A DNA stretch of 62,000 nucleotides. It comes from Cristatella mucedo. Taxonomy: Eukaryota; Bryozoa; Phylactolaemata; Cristatellidae. The notes beneath the pieces are model-generated. The model did not search any database. It worked only from the letters and a program-made list of their open reading frames with translations, and had not been told where the DNA came from. The DNA is taken from contig WPIO01000013.1 in assembly GCA_009760855.2 (NCBI GenBank), forward strand, positions 4,435,001 through 4,497,000, read 5' to 3'. Each line of letters opens with the position of its first letter. The stretch's first letter is position 1. A program made the position numbers and the translations under genes. Below, one piece after another: positions 1-12,450 of this stretch.

Positions 1-235
1 CTTCCCGCTTGCAGGGAGCAATCGAGAACGGCCCACTGCAGGACTCGAAACACGCTCGCTCTGCACGCTGCCAGAGCGGAGCAGCGATCGCTCCGCGCGC
101 TTCGACGGCCGTGCTGGGTAGCTTCGCAGGGGGTCCGAGAGTCCGGCTCACTCGGACTCGCAGCCTGCTCAGTCGCTCATCCTCACCCTCGTCGAGTTCG
201 TGAGCACTCGCAGCCAAATGCTGACCAATTCGCTC

Positions 236-298
236 GCTCTCTCTCTCTCTCTCTCTTCTCTCACTCTCCTCTCTTTCCTCTCTCTGTCTCTCTCTCTA
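236..298. repeat. (CT)n-rich microsatellite
   Basis: Imperfect CT-rich run, interrupted by short TTC and CCT variants. The short open frames around it have no recognisable content. Confidence 0.85.
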
Positions 299-1633
299 TT
301 ATCTCTCTCGCCGCTTTGACGCCGTTTTGCTTTTTAAGGCAGCTTTAGCGCCGTTGGAATATTTGCTTGTGCTCGCTGGGTTGTGCTGTCGGAGGACATA
401 ATGCATGAAAGTCCGTAAGCGCGATCGCATGCGGTTTGGTGGATTAACATGGAACACTGTCTGCAATGCTATGATGTACAATCAAAACCGCGGTTTCGCG
501 AAGCTTTTTTTGCTGAAATAGCATTGAGAGTTTGACTATTTAGGGCCGGGCCATTTGGGCTGGGCCATCGGAGACCACCGGAGGCTGAGAACTCGTTAAC
601 GGAGCCGGGTTGAATTTCCAGTGTAAACTTCGCATACTGTTCGCTACCATTCGAAAATAAAACCGCAGTTGCACGAAGCATTTTGTGGAGACGGCAGCTG
701 TCTTGCCGTGCAACCGTGAAAAAGGCCTGCTAGCTCTGGCCATTTGTGGCCACAGCACGATAACGGGAAAGCGAAATCGCAAGAAATTTGATGGGTAAAC
801 CAGTAACACTGCTCTGCCTTATCTGGAATCAAAGCGGCAGGAAATGGCAGCTGCATCGAAGCTGTATCTCAGTTATTCGCGGGAGCGCTCTAAGGAAAGC
901 GTCTCGCCCTGACGGCAGCTGTCCTGGGAGAGACGATGTAGCGGTGACGTATCCGCTGCCGGTGGCTCGCGTCCCGCCAAGCTATCGCGGGCAAAAGCAG
1001 CGAATGTCGCTCTGGCTCTGGTCGCTTTGGTCGGCTCTCTAGTGAGCGGTCGCGGAGGCCGCGAGTCTCGCGACGAGAGCAGCTCGTCGTTGCGTAGCAG
1101 CCGCCGCCGCCAAAGCCGCCGCTCCCCTTCTTCCACTTGGAACGGGCGGGGCCTGCTCGGCCGCCAGTTGGCTCTACGGCGCAGGCGGACGGCCAGCGAG
1201 CGACGCTAAGCGGCGTTCATTGGAAGCAGGCCAGGACGGAGCTCGGCCGCACGTAAGCGAGGTGGGGGGTATGGCGGTGGAGCGGTGGTGCTGAGCCACC
1301 GTCGCTCGGGCGCGTCGCCGCCGCTGTCGCCGGGCAGCTAAGATTAATGACGCCGAAACGAGCGCACCGTACCGACACCGACGCACGTGCACGTGTCTTG
1401 ACCAGCAATAATGGCTCTCAATGGCGCTCCCGGCGACCTCGGCAACTGACACTGGCAGAGCGCCGCCGCTGTGTGATCCCCGTTCGCGTCGGGGTCGCGT
1501 CCAGACGACACCTCGGGGCTTTCTGTCGGGTCTTGCCGGCTGTCAGACGCGAGCGATCGTCTCTCTATCATGTTATGGGCGGGCCGCTCGTCCACTCGAG
1601 GGGCTCGCTGTACAGGATGTGCCGCTCGACGGA

Positions 1634-1678
1634 CGCTTGGCCGGCGGCTTCTCGGCCAGAGCAGCCGCCGGCCAAGCG
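1634..1678. repeat. Perfect 16-bp inverted repeat, 13-nt loop
   Basis: Arms CGCTTGGCCGGCGGCT (1634-1649) and AGCCGCCGGCCAAGCG (1663-1678) are exact reverse complements around a 13-nt spacer. It lies in CpG-rich DNA and is not part of a recognised transposon. Confidence 0.85.
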
Positions 1679-1825
1679 AAAAGGGGCCGCTCTCGCGAGT
1701 CCGAATGCAGAAGTGGCGTCTCTCGCGGGTGAGAGGGAGGCGATCGGAGCACGAGCACCCGCTTTCCCTCGAAAGGGCGGTGTAAGCAATAGGGAAGGTG
1801 TGCACGCTCGCGTCGTCACAAGTTT

Positions 1826-2035
1826 CAAAGCTAAATATAAATAAATATAATTCATTTGTATAGCACCCCAAGAGAACTAAATCTCTTTTCAGGCGCTTCA
1901 CATATGGGCTCGAGCCCACGACCTAAGGGCTCTTAGGTCGTGGGCTCGAGATTTGATCTAAGGGCTCGAGCCCACGACCTCAGCCAGACCTTGGTCGGGG
2001 CGAGCACCTTAACCGCTGGACCAACCCAGCTCGCA
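1826..2035 (-). mobile_element. SINE-A, tRNA-derived with L2-type 3' tail
   Basis: Read on the minus strand, it begins near 2035 with a tRNA-like head (GGTTGGTCCAGCGGTTAAGG as box A region, GTGGGCTCGAGCCC as box B region). It ends at the 1826 side with AAGCGCCTGAAAAGAGAT, then TTCTCTTGGGGTGCTATACA and an A/T-rich end. That tail is the same stem-loop found at the 3' end of the LINE-A copies. The copy is odd in carrying an extra inverted box-B segment (1909-1950). Confidence 0.75.
1909..1950. repeat. Perfect 19-bp inverted repeat inside SINE-A
   Basis: Arms CTCGAGCCCACGACCTAAG (1909-1927) and CTTAGGTCGTGGGCTCGAG (1932-1950) flank a 4-nt loop. The arms are copies of the SINE's own box-B region, and another copy in the first orientation follows at about 1960-1980. 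The SINE body therefore gained an inverted internal duplication. Confidence 0.9.
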
Positions 2036-2720
2036 TCGGAGCCGCCGACACTAGATACCATACATCGCGAAATCTCGTGATTTGATGGGGGTCAAAAGAG
2101 GACGCAGCGTACGTGCTCCTCACGGTTTTGTGCGCCTGTGCGCGCGCGTTCTGACTAACCGTTGAGATACATAATTTTAAGCCGTGTAAAGTACATAGAA
2201 AGAGATCTGACTAACTTTCAGTGCTGTACGGAGGCTCATTATTAACATGATCATTATTATATATTTTCAACTTCCGTGCGAATTAACTTTTGCGTTCTCA
2301 TCCGTGCTGAAATTATAACGTGGTCAATTGATTTGCTTTCTTGACATACATTGTAAGAAGCCCAGAATAAGATTATTTCAGGGCGCCATGCAACTCTCAT
2401 ATTACGATTATTCTTATTACGGGAGCGTAGGATACTTTTGTTACTGCCGGTCCCCATTCATTCAGTCGTGGTAGAAAGAAATTACGGATGGGAAGTAGAA
2501 AACTTTTAGGTATAAAGAAATCAGACAAATGGAAAAAACCAAATAAAAAAAGAGAGATATTAAAAAGGGGCACGCAATAAAGATGGAACGTGAGAACAAT
2601 TGAGAGCATGCATGCATGCACCATGGGATCGGCGGTCGTTCTGGGTCCGTTGAGCACCGCCGTGACGTACTGTAAACCTATCTGAATACAACGTGTGTCT
2701 ACATGGCTACTAATGTTACT
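2036..2720. other. AT-richer stretch, nothing recognised
   Basis: No tRNA-like head, LINE tail or convincing coding exon was seen. A short GCATGCATGCATGC-like run occurs near 2608. Short open frames are present on the minus strand without family resemblance. Confidence 0.4.
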
Positions 2721-2724
2721 CCTT

Positions 2725-3480
<756 letters not shown>

Positions 3481-3795
3481 AGCCACCGGTGTGGTGGACA
3501 GGTCCAAATCTTAAACAGGGATTAAACGTGTGGGCTAGCCGTGCAAGCAGTCTTCATACGGAAGCTATCAAACTTTAAGCAACTATCAAGGTAAACACCT
3601 AAATTCTGAGCGAACGATGGTGGTCGCACTTTATTGTCACAAATTAGAGGAGCGAAATCTCTTAATCCGGCCGGGCGCTAGGCATGCCCTATGCTCTTGA
3701 GGAGCGAAAGTCGGATGAAGTACCTGTCAAAATGGCCAGCGACAGTTTCGCTCATATCACAAAGCACCAGCCTTCATTGAAGAGAAGCAGGCCTG

Positions 3796-3890
3796 TCGGC
3801 TGCGGTGGCTCGATCGGATCGGATCGGACCCAATCGGATCGGCTCCGGTGGCTCGATCGGATCGGATCGGCTCCGATGGCTCGCAGTGAG
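3796..3890. repeat. GATCGG-rich minisatellite
   Basis: Two to three imperfect units of about 40 bp, each containing GGTGGCTCGATCGGATCGG followed by a variable part. No family assignment. Confidence 0.75.
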
Positions 3891-4544
3891 CAGTAAAGCG
3901 TAGTGTGAAAATCTCAATTTTCCAGCGATCTAGCGGCGCGCCACTATGGGCGGAGGCATGCTGAGAAGAATGGCTAACTTTCACAGAGCTCCCTCTCTCT
4001 GTACACCGTCTGTCCGTATGGAATGTTTGAAATCTGCGCAGCAGGCCAACTGGAGGCAGGCGAGGAAAGGTCGACGGAGCAAAGGTCAGCATCGCGTCGT
4101 CTTTGCCCAGGATCTGCTGGAAGCTACAGGGTTAGAGACCTGTCCTGCAACGACGCACGCACGCACGCACGCACACACGCACCTGAACTCGCTTAGAAGC
4201 GTGTGCAGAAGCGCGAGACAGACACGAGCGAACATATGGAGCACCGTCCGTTGTCGACGATTGAACGTGCAGACGACCGAGATGTCAAAAAACGAGGGAG
4301 CACACGCGAGCTCGTCCCAGGGTAGCAGAGTCGGCCACAACCTAGCCGCAGTAAAGTGCCAAGGTCAGCACCCGCATGCCGCCGCTGCCGAAGAGCTTGA
4401 CTTCGGAGCGCTCGTGGCCTCAGCGCGGGAAATCGGTCAAACCGTCGATCGCCGAAGCGATCGACGAACGTCAGCTGCTGCTGCCAGAGCTGCTGCCGCG
4501 GCCGCCCGTTCATTAGCTGGTCGGCCGCCGCCGCCGGCTCGACG

Positions 4545-4547
4545 GCC

Positions 4548-4583
<36 letters not shown>
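4545..4583. repeat. (CGG)n trinucleotide tract
   Basis: About 13 CGG units, with the G-rich strand on +. It sits in a CpG-rich segment, and the open frame across it has no credible content upstream or downstream. Confidence 0.95.
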
Positions 4584-4679
4584 GCGCAAGTACGGCTAGC
4601 CGAGCAGCTGTAGCGGCCGAGAGGAAAAAACGCGCTCCCGCCGAGCTCAACTCCTAGCTCAGCGACAGTTGGACGACGT

Positions 4680-4800
4680 CATAGTCCCAGTCGCTGGTTC
4701 GAGTCCGGCAGCAGTTCTGTTCTTTATTGTCCACTGCGATAGCTGAGCGAGCTAAAGGCGACAGAAAGGCTCGTCTGCAGCTATAAGGCTGCAAGGTCAG
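4680..4800 (+). mobile_element. SINE-B fragment (degenerate)
   Basis: Contains a box-B-like GGTTCGAGTCC at about 4692, then a body related to the SINE-B copies (TTCTTTATTGTCCACTGC, later AAAGGCTCGTCTGCAGCTAT). The 5' part and box A are not clear, so this is an old or truncated copy. Confidence 0.5.
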
Positions 4801-5157
4801 CCTGTCTTTACTTTTTCCTTTTACAGCTTGCTCGGTAAGGCCTCGACCTCTCGCGCTCTTCGGAGGTTGATCGAACGATGTTCTGTTCTGCCCTCTCCAT
4901 TTGAACCACCCTGACGCCATTCGTGCCTCTGCGACGCCTCCTTCCGCTGCGAGAGCTAAGTCGCAGCCTGTGACCGCCTTTAAGTAGATTTCCAAATGGT
5001 CTTCTTAGATTAAGGGCAGCAGAGTAAAGGCCTCCCCATCCTTCCGACCATGCAGCACTGCGAGAGTTCGACAGTGCGAGAGTGCCCACTGACAAATGAA
5101 ATGCGGCAGGCTAGCATTTTACTGTACATGCGAGCACTTTACCGTAAGGCGGCGACT

Positions 5158-5275
5158 GTAGGGCGTGCACCGGGAGTGCAGCTCGGCGCCTGGTACAAGT
5201 GCTTTACCCCAAGGCTAAGACTCAGGGGCGTGCACCGGGAGTGCAGGCCGGCGCCTGGCATAGGTGCTTTACCTT
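5158..5275. repeat. Direct duplication of about 50 bp
   Basis: Two near-identical segments, at about 5160-5208 and 5226-5272, share GGGCGTGCACCGGGAGTGCA and a following GGCGCCTGG...GTGCTTTACC. No coding content was recognised. Confidence 0.75.
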
Positions 5276-5499
5276 ACAAACAGCCCACACGGCTGTTTAC
5301 TGGGACATCCGATATGGGCCACTGGGGCTGGCAGTCCTGCTGTTGCTTTCAAAGATTGCTAATCAATAGTCCACGCTATTAACTCTCGACTTTATACAGA
5401 TAGTGTAAAATGGGAGTACCTACATGACTGCTGCAGCAACGGCTATTATAGCCAGTAAGGCTGGCTATTGTCTTCCTGCCGGTCGCGTCTTCACCGCTA

Positions 5500-5990
5500 G
5501 TAATAATAATAATGAAAATATATTTGTATAGCGCACTCAGGGAACTTCACATCTCTTTCTAGACACTTTTTATATAGTGTAAAAGAAGCATAATCATAGG
5601 TTAGTGGTGACATGCAAAGTGTAAACATGCAAATGTGGTTAGTGATAGCATGCACAGTGCGAGCACATATAAGCTCACAAAGGACCAATCGCATGGACCC
5701 TGCAAACGCTGTGGGAAAAATGTGCGTTTCAGCTTCTTTTTAAATGTGGTCAAGTTAGGGGATGTCGTGAGCCAAGACTGAAGTGAGTTCCAGGCTTTGG
5801 AATCATGCAAGCTAAAGGCACGGCCTCCAAAGGATTTCAGTTTTGTTCGAGGCACAGCTAGAGGATTTGAGAAAGAAAAACGGGTAATACGATGTCTAGC
5901 CTGGTTTGGGAGTAGTTGTAATAGGTAGGCGGAGAAGAAAGTGATCTAAAAGTTAGAGACAGAGATTGGAGTCAGGAGAACTAAGTTGCT
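5500..5990 (-). mobile_element. LINE-A (L2-like), 5'-truncated copy
   Basis: The 3' end lies at 5500-5580, with the tail stem-loop read on the minus strand after an ATT microsatellite. The minus strand of 5601-5855 encodes the C-terminal end of the LINE ORF (PRTKLKSFGGRAF, SKAWNSLQ, LTTFKKKLK), matching the usual 'LKSFGDRAF...KAWNSLP...TFKRNLK' end of L2/CR1 reverse transcriptases. Lacks the endonuclease and most of the RT. Confidence 0.8.
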
Positions 5991-5994
5991 ATGA

Positions 5995-6530
5995 TAAACA
6001 GGTGCGTTTTGGCTTCTTTTTAATGTAAAGTCAAGGGATGTCTTGTGACGTCAGTCGGGAATAAGTTCTAGGCTTTGGGAGCATACGAACTAAAGACAAG
6101 GTCTCCAAAAGACTTGAGGTTCGTACGAGGTATAGGTAAATGATTATATTAGAAAAGTGGGCGGTACGATGTTTAGCCTGCTGTGTGAGTAGTTATGCAA
6201 GATAGGCTGAATCCAGAGAATAAAGAGACTTAAAAGTGAGTGACCTTGAACCTTGAGTCAATACGCTGCTTGATTAGGAGGCAGTGCACTTTGGCAAGAA
6301 GTGGTGCAAGTGGTAGCTACGACGCACGCGACAAACAAGCCTAGCTGCTGCAGAGTTTGGCACCAACTGCAAGGACCTGATTGCATAGGCCGGTAGACCT
6401 GCATGCAGTAAATTATATTGGAAGTCGATACGGGATGTCAAAAAAGCGTGGACCAACTTGAATAGAGTATCCCTCTCTAGGCAAGTCCCACTGACGACGT
6501 TGAAGTTGCAACTCCTTAACTGGGAGCAAG
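5995..6530 (-). mobile_element. LINE-A, second truncated copy abutting the first
   Basis: The same LINE region restarts at about 5995 (shared segment GCTTTGGGAGCATACGAACT near 6073), so two copies lie in tandem or one is nested. The minus strand of 6274-6456 encodes a more N-terminal RT piece (VHAFLTSRIDFQYNLLHAGL and ARLVCRVRRSYHLHH). This corresponds to the 'SRLDYCNSLL' and 'AARLV' blocks of L2 elements. Decayed. Confidence 0.75.
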
Positions 6531-6534
6531 ACTA

Positions 6535-7738
6535 CGACGTGCAACACTGTGCACGAGGAAGGCACTGGGTTGGATCTCATTTTGTAGAAGGCAGAGGGGC
6601 TCTGTTTTTCTCTCGCTTACAAGTGGCAGCAGAGGATGGCAGGCCTGCTGGCCGGGCTAGAACCTCCGGCCCCATAGCGGGGCACCGTACGAGCACCTTT
6701 AGCTGCCGTGGGTAGCATCGTTGAGGCCTTTCGAAGAAAAGAAAAGAGCTCTCCTGCGTGACACGTGGCTCCTCTTCCACGTGACGCATATCCTTCTCTT
6801 TGGTCTTCAGTGGTTGACAAACAACTTCGCCCATTGCATGCAAGTCGGGCTTGTAATGCGTCACTCAATAGACGAATCGTACCCTACGCCGTTCAAGTTG
6901 TCTATCGCTAGGCCGTTAGCTCAGAAAGTCTGGATTGGATTCTGAGGTCGAGCAAAGTGTCGCCCATCCACATATTTTCTATTTTTAGGCCAATCGAACA
7001 GTTTGACGCCGAGCAGCACGTGGAGCACATAAGAATGAAGGAATTTTCGGGAAAAATTCTGCGGGAAGTTTTCTATTTACAGTGTACAGCTGAAACTCAT
7101 CTCATTGCGACCAGTGTCCTCTTAGGTGACCATGATGATGATACAGTTAATAGCTATCATACTTTTTCTGTTCTTTCAATTAAAGAAAAATTTTGTGACA
7201 GAAGCTTTTGGTCAACCTGTTTTCGTCAGGGAGATAGTTTCTAAAATTCTTACTCTACGAATCTTCTCTCCTGCTACCGACTCTCGTGCGTCATCTCAGC
7301 CGTCCTGCATACGTACTTTTTCCAACTTGGCCTGGAGATGGAGAACTTGAGCCTTCTTGATGCTTTGATATAAGGAATTATACAGAACGAATTCGTGGAG
7401 GTTGTAAGGATCATGAACTCAAAAAGACTGTCCACGTACATGTACGGCGGCCACTCTAAGTGAACTGCGTGCACAGCTGCTGGTGAAGATGTAAAGAATA
7501 GTTGTTCGAAAACATTCGTCTGAGTAGAGCTGTGCTTAGCTGAAACGCTCGAAAACAGAAGACTTCTTCTATTAAGGTAAAGGTGACTTTTAGGAATGCT
7601 TACGATGCATCACATACAAGACTTGCTTAGTGCAATTCCGATGAGTACGATTTTCCAGCACGGCCAGATCATCTAGCAATCTCGTTACCGAAGTAGTTTG
7701 CCACACGCACACTTAATTGCAGCGATATTTATTCGACG
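6535..7738. other. Intergenic, nothing recognised
   Basis: Mixed-composition DNA with short open frames on both strands and no family resemblance, tRNA-like box or LINE tail. Confidence 0.4.
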
Positions 7739-8570
7739 GAGATAATAATAATAATAATATTATTAAAAATAATAATGCACTTGATAAAGCGCCCTCAGAG
7801 AACTCAATCTTTTTCTAGGCGCTTCCCATTTGCTGCAAAGGGAAGCACGATTGAATAGCGAGTAGTATCATATGCTTGATAAACATGAATAACAAGGTTA
7901 GGGGTGACGTGCACAGGGTCACCATGCAAATGTAGTTAGTGGCAGCATGCTCAGCGTCAGCACGCATAAGCACATGAAGGACGAATCACAGGGACCCACT
8001 AAATGCTGTCCTAAATAGGTGTGTTTTTAAGTTCTTTTTAAATGTGGTCATTTCAGGCGATGTTCTGACGCAAGTCGGGAGGGAGTTTCAGGCTTTGGGA
8101 GCATACGAACTAAATGCATGGTCTCCAAAGGATTTGAGGTTTGTACGAGGTATTGGTAAATTGTTGGATTCCAAAAAGCGGGTGGTACGTGACCTAAAAG
8201 TGAGCAATAAAACCTTGGAATCGATCCGTTGCTTGCCTGGTAACCAGTGCAGGTCGGCGAGAAGTGGTGTGATATGGCAACTGTGACGCTCACGACAGAC
8301 AAGCCTAGCTGCAAAGTTTTGCACCATCTGTAATCACCTGATTGCACATGCCAGTAGGCCAGCAAGCAGTAAGTTACAGAAGTCAAGGCGGGATGTCAAA
8401 AATGCATGTACCAACTTGGAAGTCGTATTCTTATCTAAACAAGACCGAATTTTAGCAATGCTATGTAGCTGAAAGTAGGTAGACATGACTGTGGAGCTGA
8501 TGTGGCTGGCTAAATTAATAACTACCATAGTGATTTTTCGCCCCAGGCAGAACGCTTGACTATAGATTGT
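7739..8570 (-). mobile_element. LINE-A, about 0.8 kb truncated copy
   Basis: Starts on + with an (AAT)n run, then the tail TGCACTTGATAAAGCGCCCT CAGAG, the reverse complement of the LINE-A 3' end. The minus strand encodes, over 8048-8528 with frame breaks, SKLVHAFLTSRLDFCNLLLA, then ARLVCRERHSCHITPLLADL HWLPG, then TNLKSFGDHAFSSYAPKA. This is the C-terminal third of an L2-type RT ORF. It is less degraded than the 5.5-6.5 kb copies but not intact. Confidence 0.85.
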
Positions 8571-8786
8571 CTACAATTTAAGGTAGTAATGTGACCGTAA
8601 CAGTTATTATTTTGCGATGGTCTGCCACTCAATGAGTCATTACCCTGAGCCCTACGTAGCTAAACGCATGCACGAGTCTACATGAGTCGCCATCATACCA
8701 GCAGTAATATTCGGGCAGCTTTTGCGTTTTGAAAGGGCAGGGTTCGTGATGGTACTACTTTCGGCACCTTTCGAACTCACTCCTTA

Positions 8787-9225
8787 ATAAAAATAAAAAT
8801 AATGAGACATTTTTTGTAGCTCCGTAAGAGAACGCGATCTCTTTCTAGCCACTTTAACTTTCTACATAACAAGTACGTCACTTAGTTATACCAAGCGCAG
8901 CGTCAGCGCCCATAAGCAAAAAGAGAGAAAATTCACACCGACCCAGCGCGAATACCGAGAGGAGTAAGGGCGCTTTACCGTCTTTGTAATTAACGTCAGG
9001 TCAAGGGCGAACGAGTCTCTGAGTGCTTTAGGAGCATACGGAGCACTCTGGAGGTGACTCTGGTCGCTAAAGGATTTGATGGTCGGTGCGAGGAACAGCT
9101 GAATGACTCGAATCAGAAGAGCCGTGCTGTACGACGCCCAGTGCGATTGAGAGAAGCATTTAAAATGGGTGACTGCGAATGAGGAGAAAGCGAGCGCCAA
9201 CACATTGAAGTCGATAAGCTGCCGC
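8787..9225 (-). mobile_element. LINE-A-related, older diverged copy
   Basis: The tail is recognisable at 8800-8860 (CTCCGTAAGAGAACGCGATC TCTTTCTAG). The minus strand of 8886-9203 keeps a diverged version of the ORF end (LAPTIKSFSDQSH, APYAPKAL). It is clearly older than the neighbouring copies. Confidence 0.65.
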
Positions 9226-9320
9226 TAGGCTTGCTCTGCGGGCGTCAGTGCAGTGGCGCCGTCGTTGCCGTCACGTGTCGTGCCTCTGCAGTAGCCGACC
9301 AAGCCAGTAGCGCGGACGCA

Positions 9321-9455
<135 letters not shown>

Positions 9456-9490
9456 GCTGCTGAATCTACAGTAGACATGAAAACCAGGAC

Positions 9491-9512
9491 GCATGTGCGC
9501 ATGCGCACATGC
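9491..9512. repeat. Perfect 22-bp palindrome
   Basis: GCATGTGCGCA is followed directly by its reverse complement TGCGCACATGC, with no loop. It lies 40 bp from the end of a GA tract. Function unknown. Confidence 0.85.
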
Positions 9513-9689
9513 TCTGCTGTACGGGATGCTCAAGGACACTGCTTACTGCTTGCGTGAGTGTGGCATGCGGGCGCGTAGCCCGAGTGTCGTCGCGTGGTGG
9601 AGCGGCCATTTTTGAGCCCCAAGCTAGTGTGTTAATAATATATGTTGTTAATGTTAATTAATGTTATTAAATTAATGTAATTTTAATGT

Positions 9690-9835
9690 AAATGTTAATG
9701 TTGATACTAATAATACCAATAACACACTTGATAAAGCGCCGTCAGAGAACTCAATCTCTTTCTAGGCGCTTTAATTAGCTGCAAGGGAAGCACGATTGAG
9801 TTGTAGTAGTAGCATGCATTCTAGAGGAAACGCGT
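9690..9835 (-). mobile_element. LINE-A 3' end only
   Basis: An AT-rich lead-in is followed by CACTTGATAAAGCGCCGTCA GAGAACTCAATC and the GCAAGGGAAGCACGATTG segment seen in other copies. Only the 3' UTR remains. Confidence 0.75.
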
Positions 9836-11069
9836 AATCATTTCTCTGGAACACCGTCACAATCGGCGGGAGCGCAGCGGCTTCCTCGTTCGGACACAAC
9901 AAGGCACGCAAGCACGTAACGGGCTCGTAACCGTGCACGTCCTAGCTGACGCGCGACAAAAGCCGATGAAGGCCAAAAGCCTTGAGCCGTAGCTCAAAAC
10001 TTGTAGGTGCAGCATATATAGTCACTCACGCAAGCCGGAAGTAGTGGAGCAAGGCAGTAGCAAAGGACGCCAATACCTTACAATAGCAAGTCCGCACACA
10101 TAGCTTATTGAAGTCTAATTGACAGTGACGAAGCGCTAAAGGCTTCCGGACTCAGCCATGCGGCGTACAACTACTCTCTCTACGGCGCCCAGAGCACTGG
10201 GGAACTGCCGACCGGCGCCCCGCGTCTCAGCCTCGATCTGAGCCCATAGGACTGACGATTGCAAGACGTCGGCTTTTAAGCCGTGTAACCATTGGTAGTC
10301 ATATAACCGGTTATTAGCTTAAGTTTTCTTATTCATGAAACACGAATAATAAATATCTCTCGGCATTCATAATCTGGCTGCTCTACAATGCCAACGTTTC
10401 AATACTGCGAGCGAATTATACAAACCGAATCATTCCTTAATCCACAGAAATCTAAAGGCCGAGGCGACTGAGCTGAAATGTATATACTTCGCAATAGGTA
10501 TAGCGAAAAAAATTAAATAGTAATAATCCCATCTAGGCCACAGAGTGCGGAAGAGAAACAAGTCGCGTCGCGACGAAAGTAGGGCAGCGATTACCGTTTT
10601 CCGCATCGCGTTTGGGATTTTGGTTAGTTTTGAATTTTGTTCCTGCTTGCTTGCTTGCCTGCCTGCATGCATGCCTTAAGAGGTACGCCATTTTGAAGGT
10701 CTTGTAAGTTTGGTAGGATGAAAAGGTCGAAGCAAAAAAAAGCAAACTAGGCAGTTTAGCTAATGGTTGCGAGCGAGGAAGTGCGCGCGTACAGGTGCTC
10801 ATCCCCGGGGGTCGCGTTTCTTCTTGCGCCAATGTATTTTTTGATTGGATTGAAATTGGCACGATTTTCAGGTTTCGCAGGTTCCGCTTCGCCCAGTGCT
10901 CGGCGCAGAGCCTATGGCGCGTCCCAGACATTCCCATGGAGAGATTCATCAGTGCGCTCGCATAGGCAGACAAGCGGCAAGGTGTTCGTAAGCGTGATAC
11001 ATTTGTCCAACTTTCCTTATCCGTTGCGGTGAAATCGCTACCTCGTCACCGCGCAGTAAGGCGCCACCC
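9836..11069. other. Intergenic, nothing recognised
   Basis: Contains short direct repeats such as TGCTTGCTTGCCTGCCTGCA near 10646 but no gene, LINE tail or tRNA-like promoter that I can support. Confidence 0.4.
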
Positions 11070-11228
11070 GATAGCAGCAATTCTTTGAAGCTATATCGCC
11101 ACCGACGGCGTCTATTTGCAACGATAGCAGCAATTCTTTGAAGCTATATCGCCACCGACGGTGTCTATTTGCAACGATAGCAGCAATTCTTTGAAGCTAT
11201 ATCGCCACCGACGGTGTCTATTTGAAAC
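11070..11228. repeat. 53-bp tandem repeat, three units
   Basis: Three adjacent units begin GATAGCAGCAATTCTTTGAA and end GTCTATTTGCAAC (last unit GAAAC). They differ by one or two substitutions, so the array is young. Unit length 53 is not a multiple of three. Confidence 0.93.
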
Positions 11229-11930
11229 GAAATATTTGAATCAAGCACAGAATAAAAAACATAACGCCGCGGCTCCTAGCACATGCAAGCGCAAGCGCTA
11301 TAGAGCAATAGCTGCCGTTTAACCTTAAAACAAATAAATAAATAATAATATTAATAATAATAATTGAAACAAAAAATAATAAAATCAAATCAATTAGGCG
11401 TAAATGTTAATTTAAAATACCGAGAAGATTGGCCCAGCAAACAAATATTTTTCTAGGGTGCTGTGGAGACGACTAGCGTGCTAGAAATAGGATGTAAAGT
11501 CTCTGCGATTTCCACATAAAAGGAAAGCATTGAAGAGAAATGATTATGCAAACCAAGTCGAATCAGGAAGTATATGGGAAGCACAATATCGACAATAACG
11601 AAAGCTACCTATACCTATTCCTATACCTATTCCTACCTATCATATGCGACGTGTGTTCCAACTTTTTGAAACTTTTGTACGTAGAGATAAGTATTTGAAT
11701 CTCGTTTTGGTACACGCATGAAACCTTTGAACTGTTTCACTTGCAGTGGAGCTTTGTGCCTTGTAAATTCAATCGCTCGGCCAATGCTGCAGCGACCCAA
11801 GTGAAGTTTCAAATGCGAGTTCAGCTCTACCTGTGCACCGCTGCTGTAGTCAGTTTGCTAATAATTTTTCCTATACGACTATTAGTGGTTTCGGAATTAA
11901 AACCTACTGTCACCGCACGCGACAAGTCAT
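11229..11930. other. AT-rich intergenic DNA
   Basis: Includes an (AAT)-like run at 11330-11370 and a short CCTATACCTATT repeat at about 11608-11640. No coding or mobile-element signature. Confidence 0.4.
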
Positions 11931-11934
11931 AATT

Positions 11935-12085
11935 ATCACCCCCGGTCCCAAGCCCAGGAGGTACAGTGCTAGCTCTTCGCGACCCGGGTGGTGAGTTCAA
12001 GTCCTGCAGTGGGCGATCCTTTGTTGTCCACTGCAAGCGCTGGCGACAGCCGCTAAGACTGCACCTTGCCAATTGCACTTCGGGT
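11935..12085 (+). mobile_element. SINE-B, degenerate copy
   Basis: Contains the SINE-B core: a box-B-like GAGTTCAAGTCCTGC, then AGTGGGCGATCCTTTGTTG and CCACTGCAAGCGCTGGCGAC. The tRNA-like 5' end is rearranged (CAGGAGGTACAGTGCTAGC) and the 3' end is lost. Confidence 0.6.
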
Positions 12086-12269
12086 TTCGGGAAATCGTCG
12101 TACGTCCTGTACGCTGGTGCTTTACACTCTTCGTTGCATTGAAATAGAGACGATCTACGCGGCGGCGGATATTGACTATTTTATAGTACGATACCGTCGC
12201 TCTTTATTGTTGCCGCATTTGGTTAAGGTCGGCGTTACCTGATTATGTGCATTGATGCTGCACCTACTA

Positions 12270-12450
12270 CTCTGGTGAGCCTTGATGGCTCACTAGGTAA
12301 GGCGGTTGCTTTCATGACCTCGGTCCCGAGGTCGTGGGTTCGATTTCTGCTGTGGGCGACCCTTTATCGCCACTGCAAGCGGTGGTGATAGCCGTCAAGG
12401 CTCTTCTGTCGCTATACAAAAAGAGGCTGTCAAAGCTGCTAGGATTTTTT
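12270..12450 (+). mobile_element. SINE-B, near full-length
   Basis: A tRNA-like head with box A around GGCTCACTAGGTAAGGCGG and box B GGTTCGATTTC is followed by a non-tRNA body (GACCCTTTATCGCCACTGCA). The 3' end reads CTTCTGTCGCTATACAAA, then AGAGGCTG and a T run. With the 22.7, 23.8 and 56.4 kb copies it defines one family of about 165 bp. Confidence 0.8.

Larger units (their letters stand above)
1..1825. other. GC-rich stretch without a recognisable gene
   Basis: CpG-rich sequence with many short open frames on both strands, none resembling a known family or showing a convincing exon. A CT-rich microsatellite lies at about 236-298. A perfect 16-bp inverted repeat is at 1634-1649 and 1663-1678. 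The composition would suit a CpG-island promoter or first-exon region of a gene outside the window, but no TATA box or coding exon could be tied to it. Confidence 0.5.

Noticed and set aside
11070-11228. CRISPR-like array
   Set aside because: Contiguous tandem units without spacers, in a eukaryotic genome.
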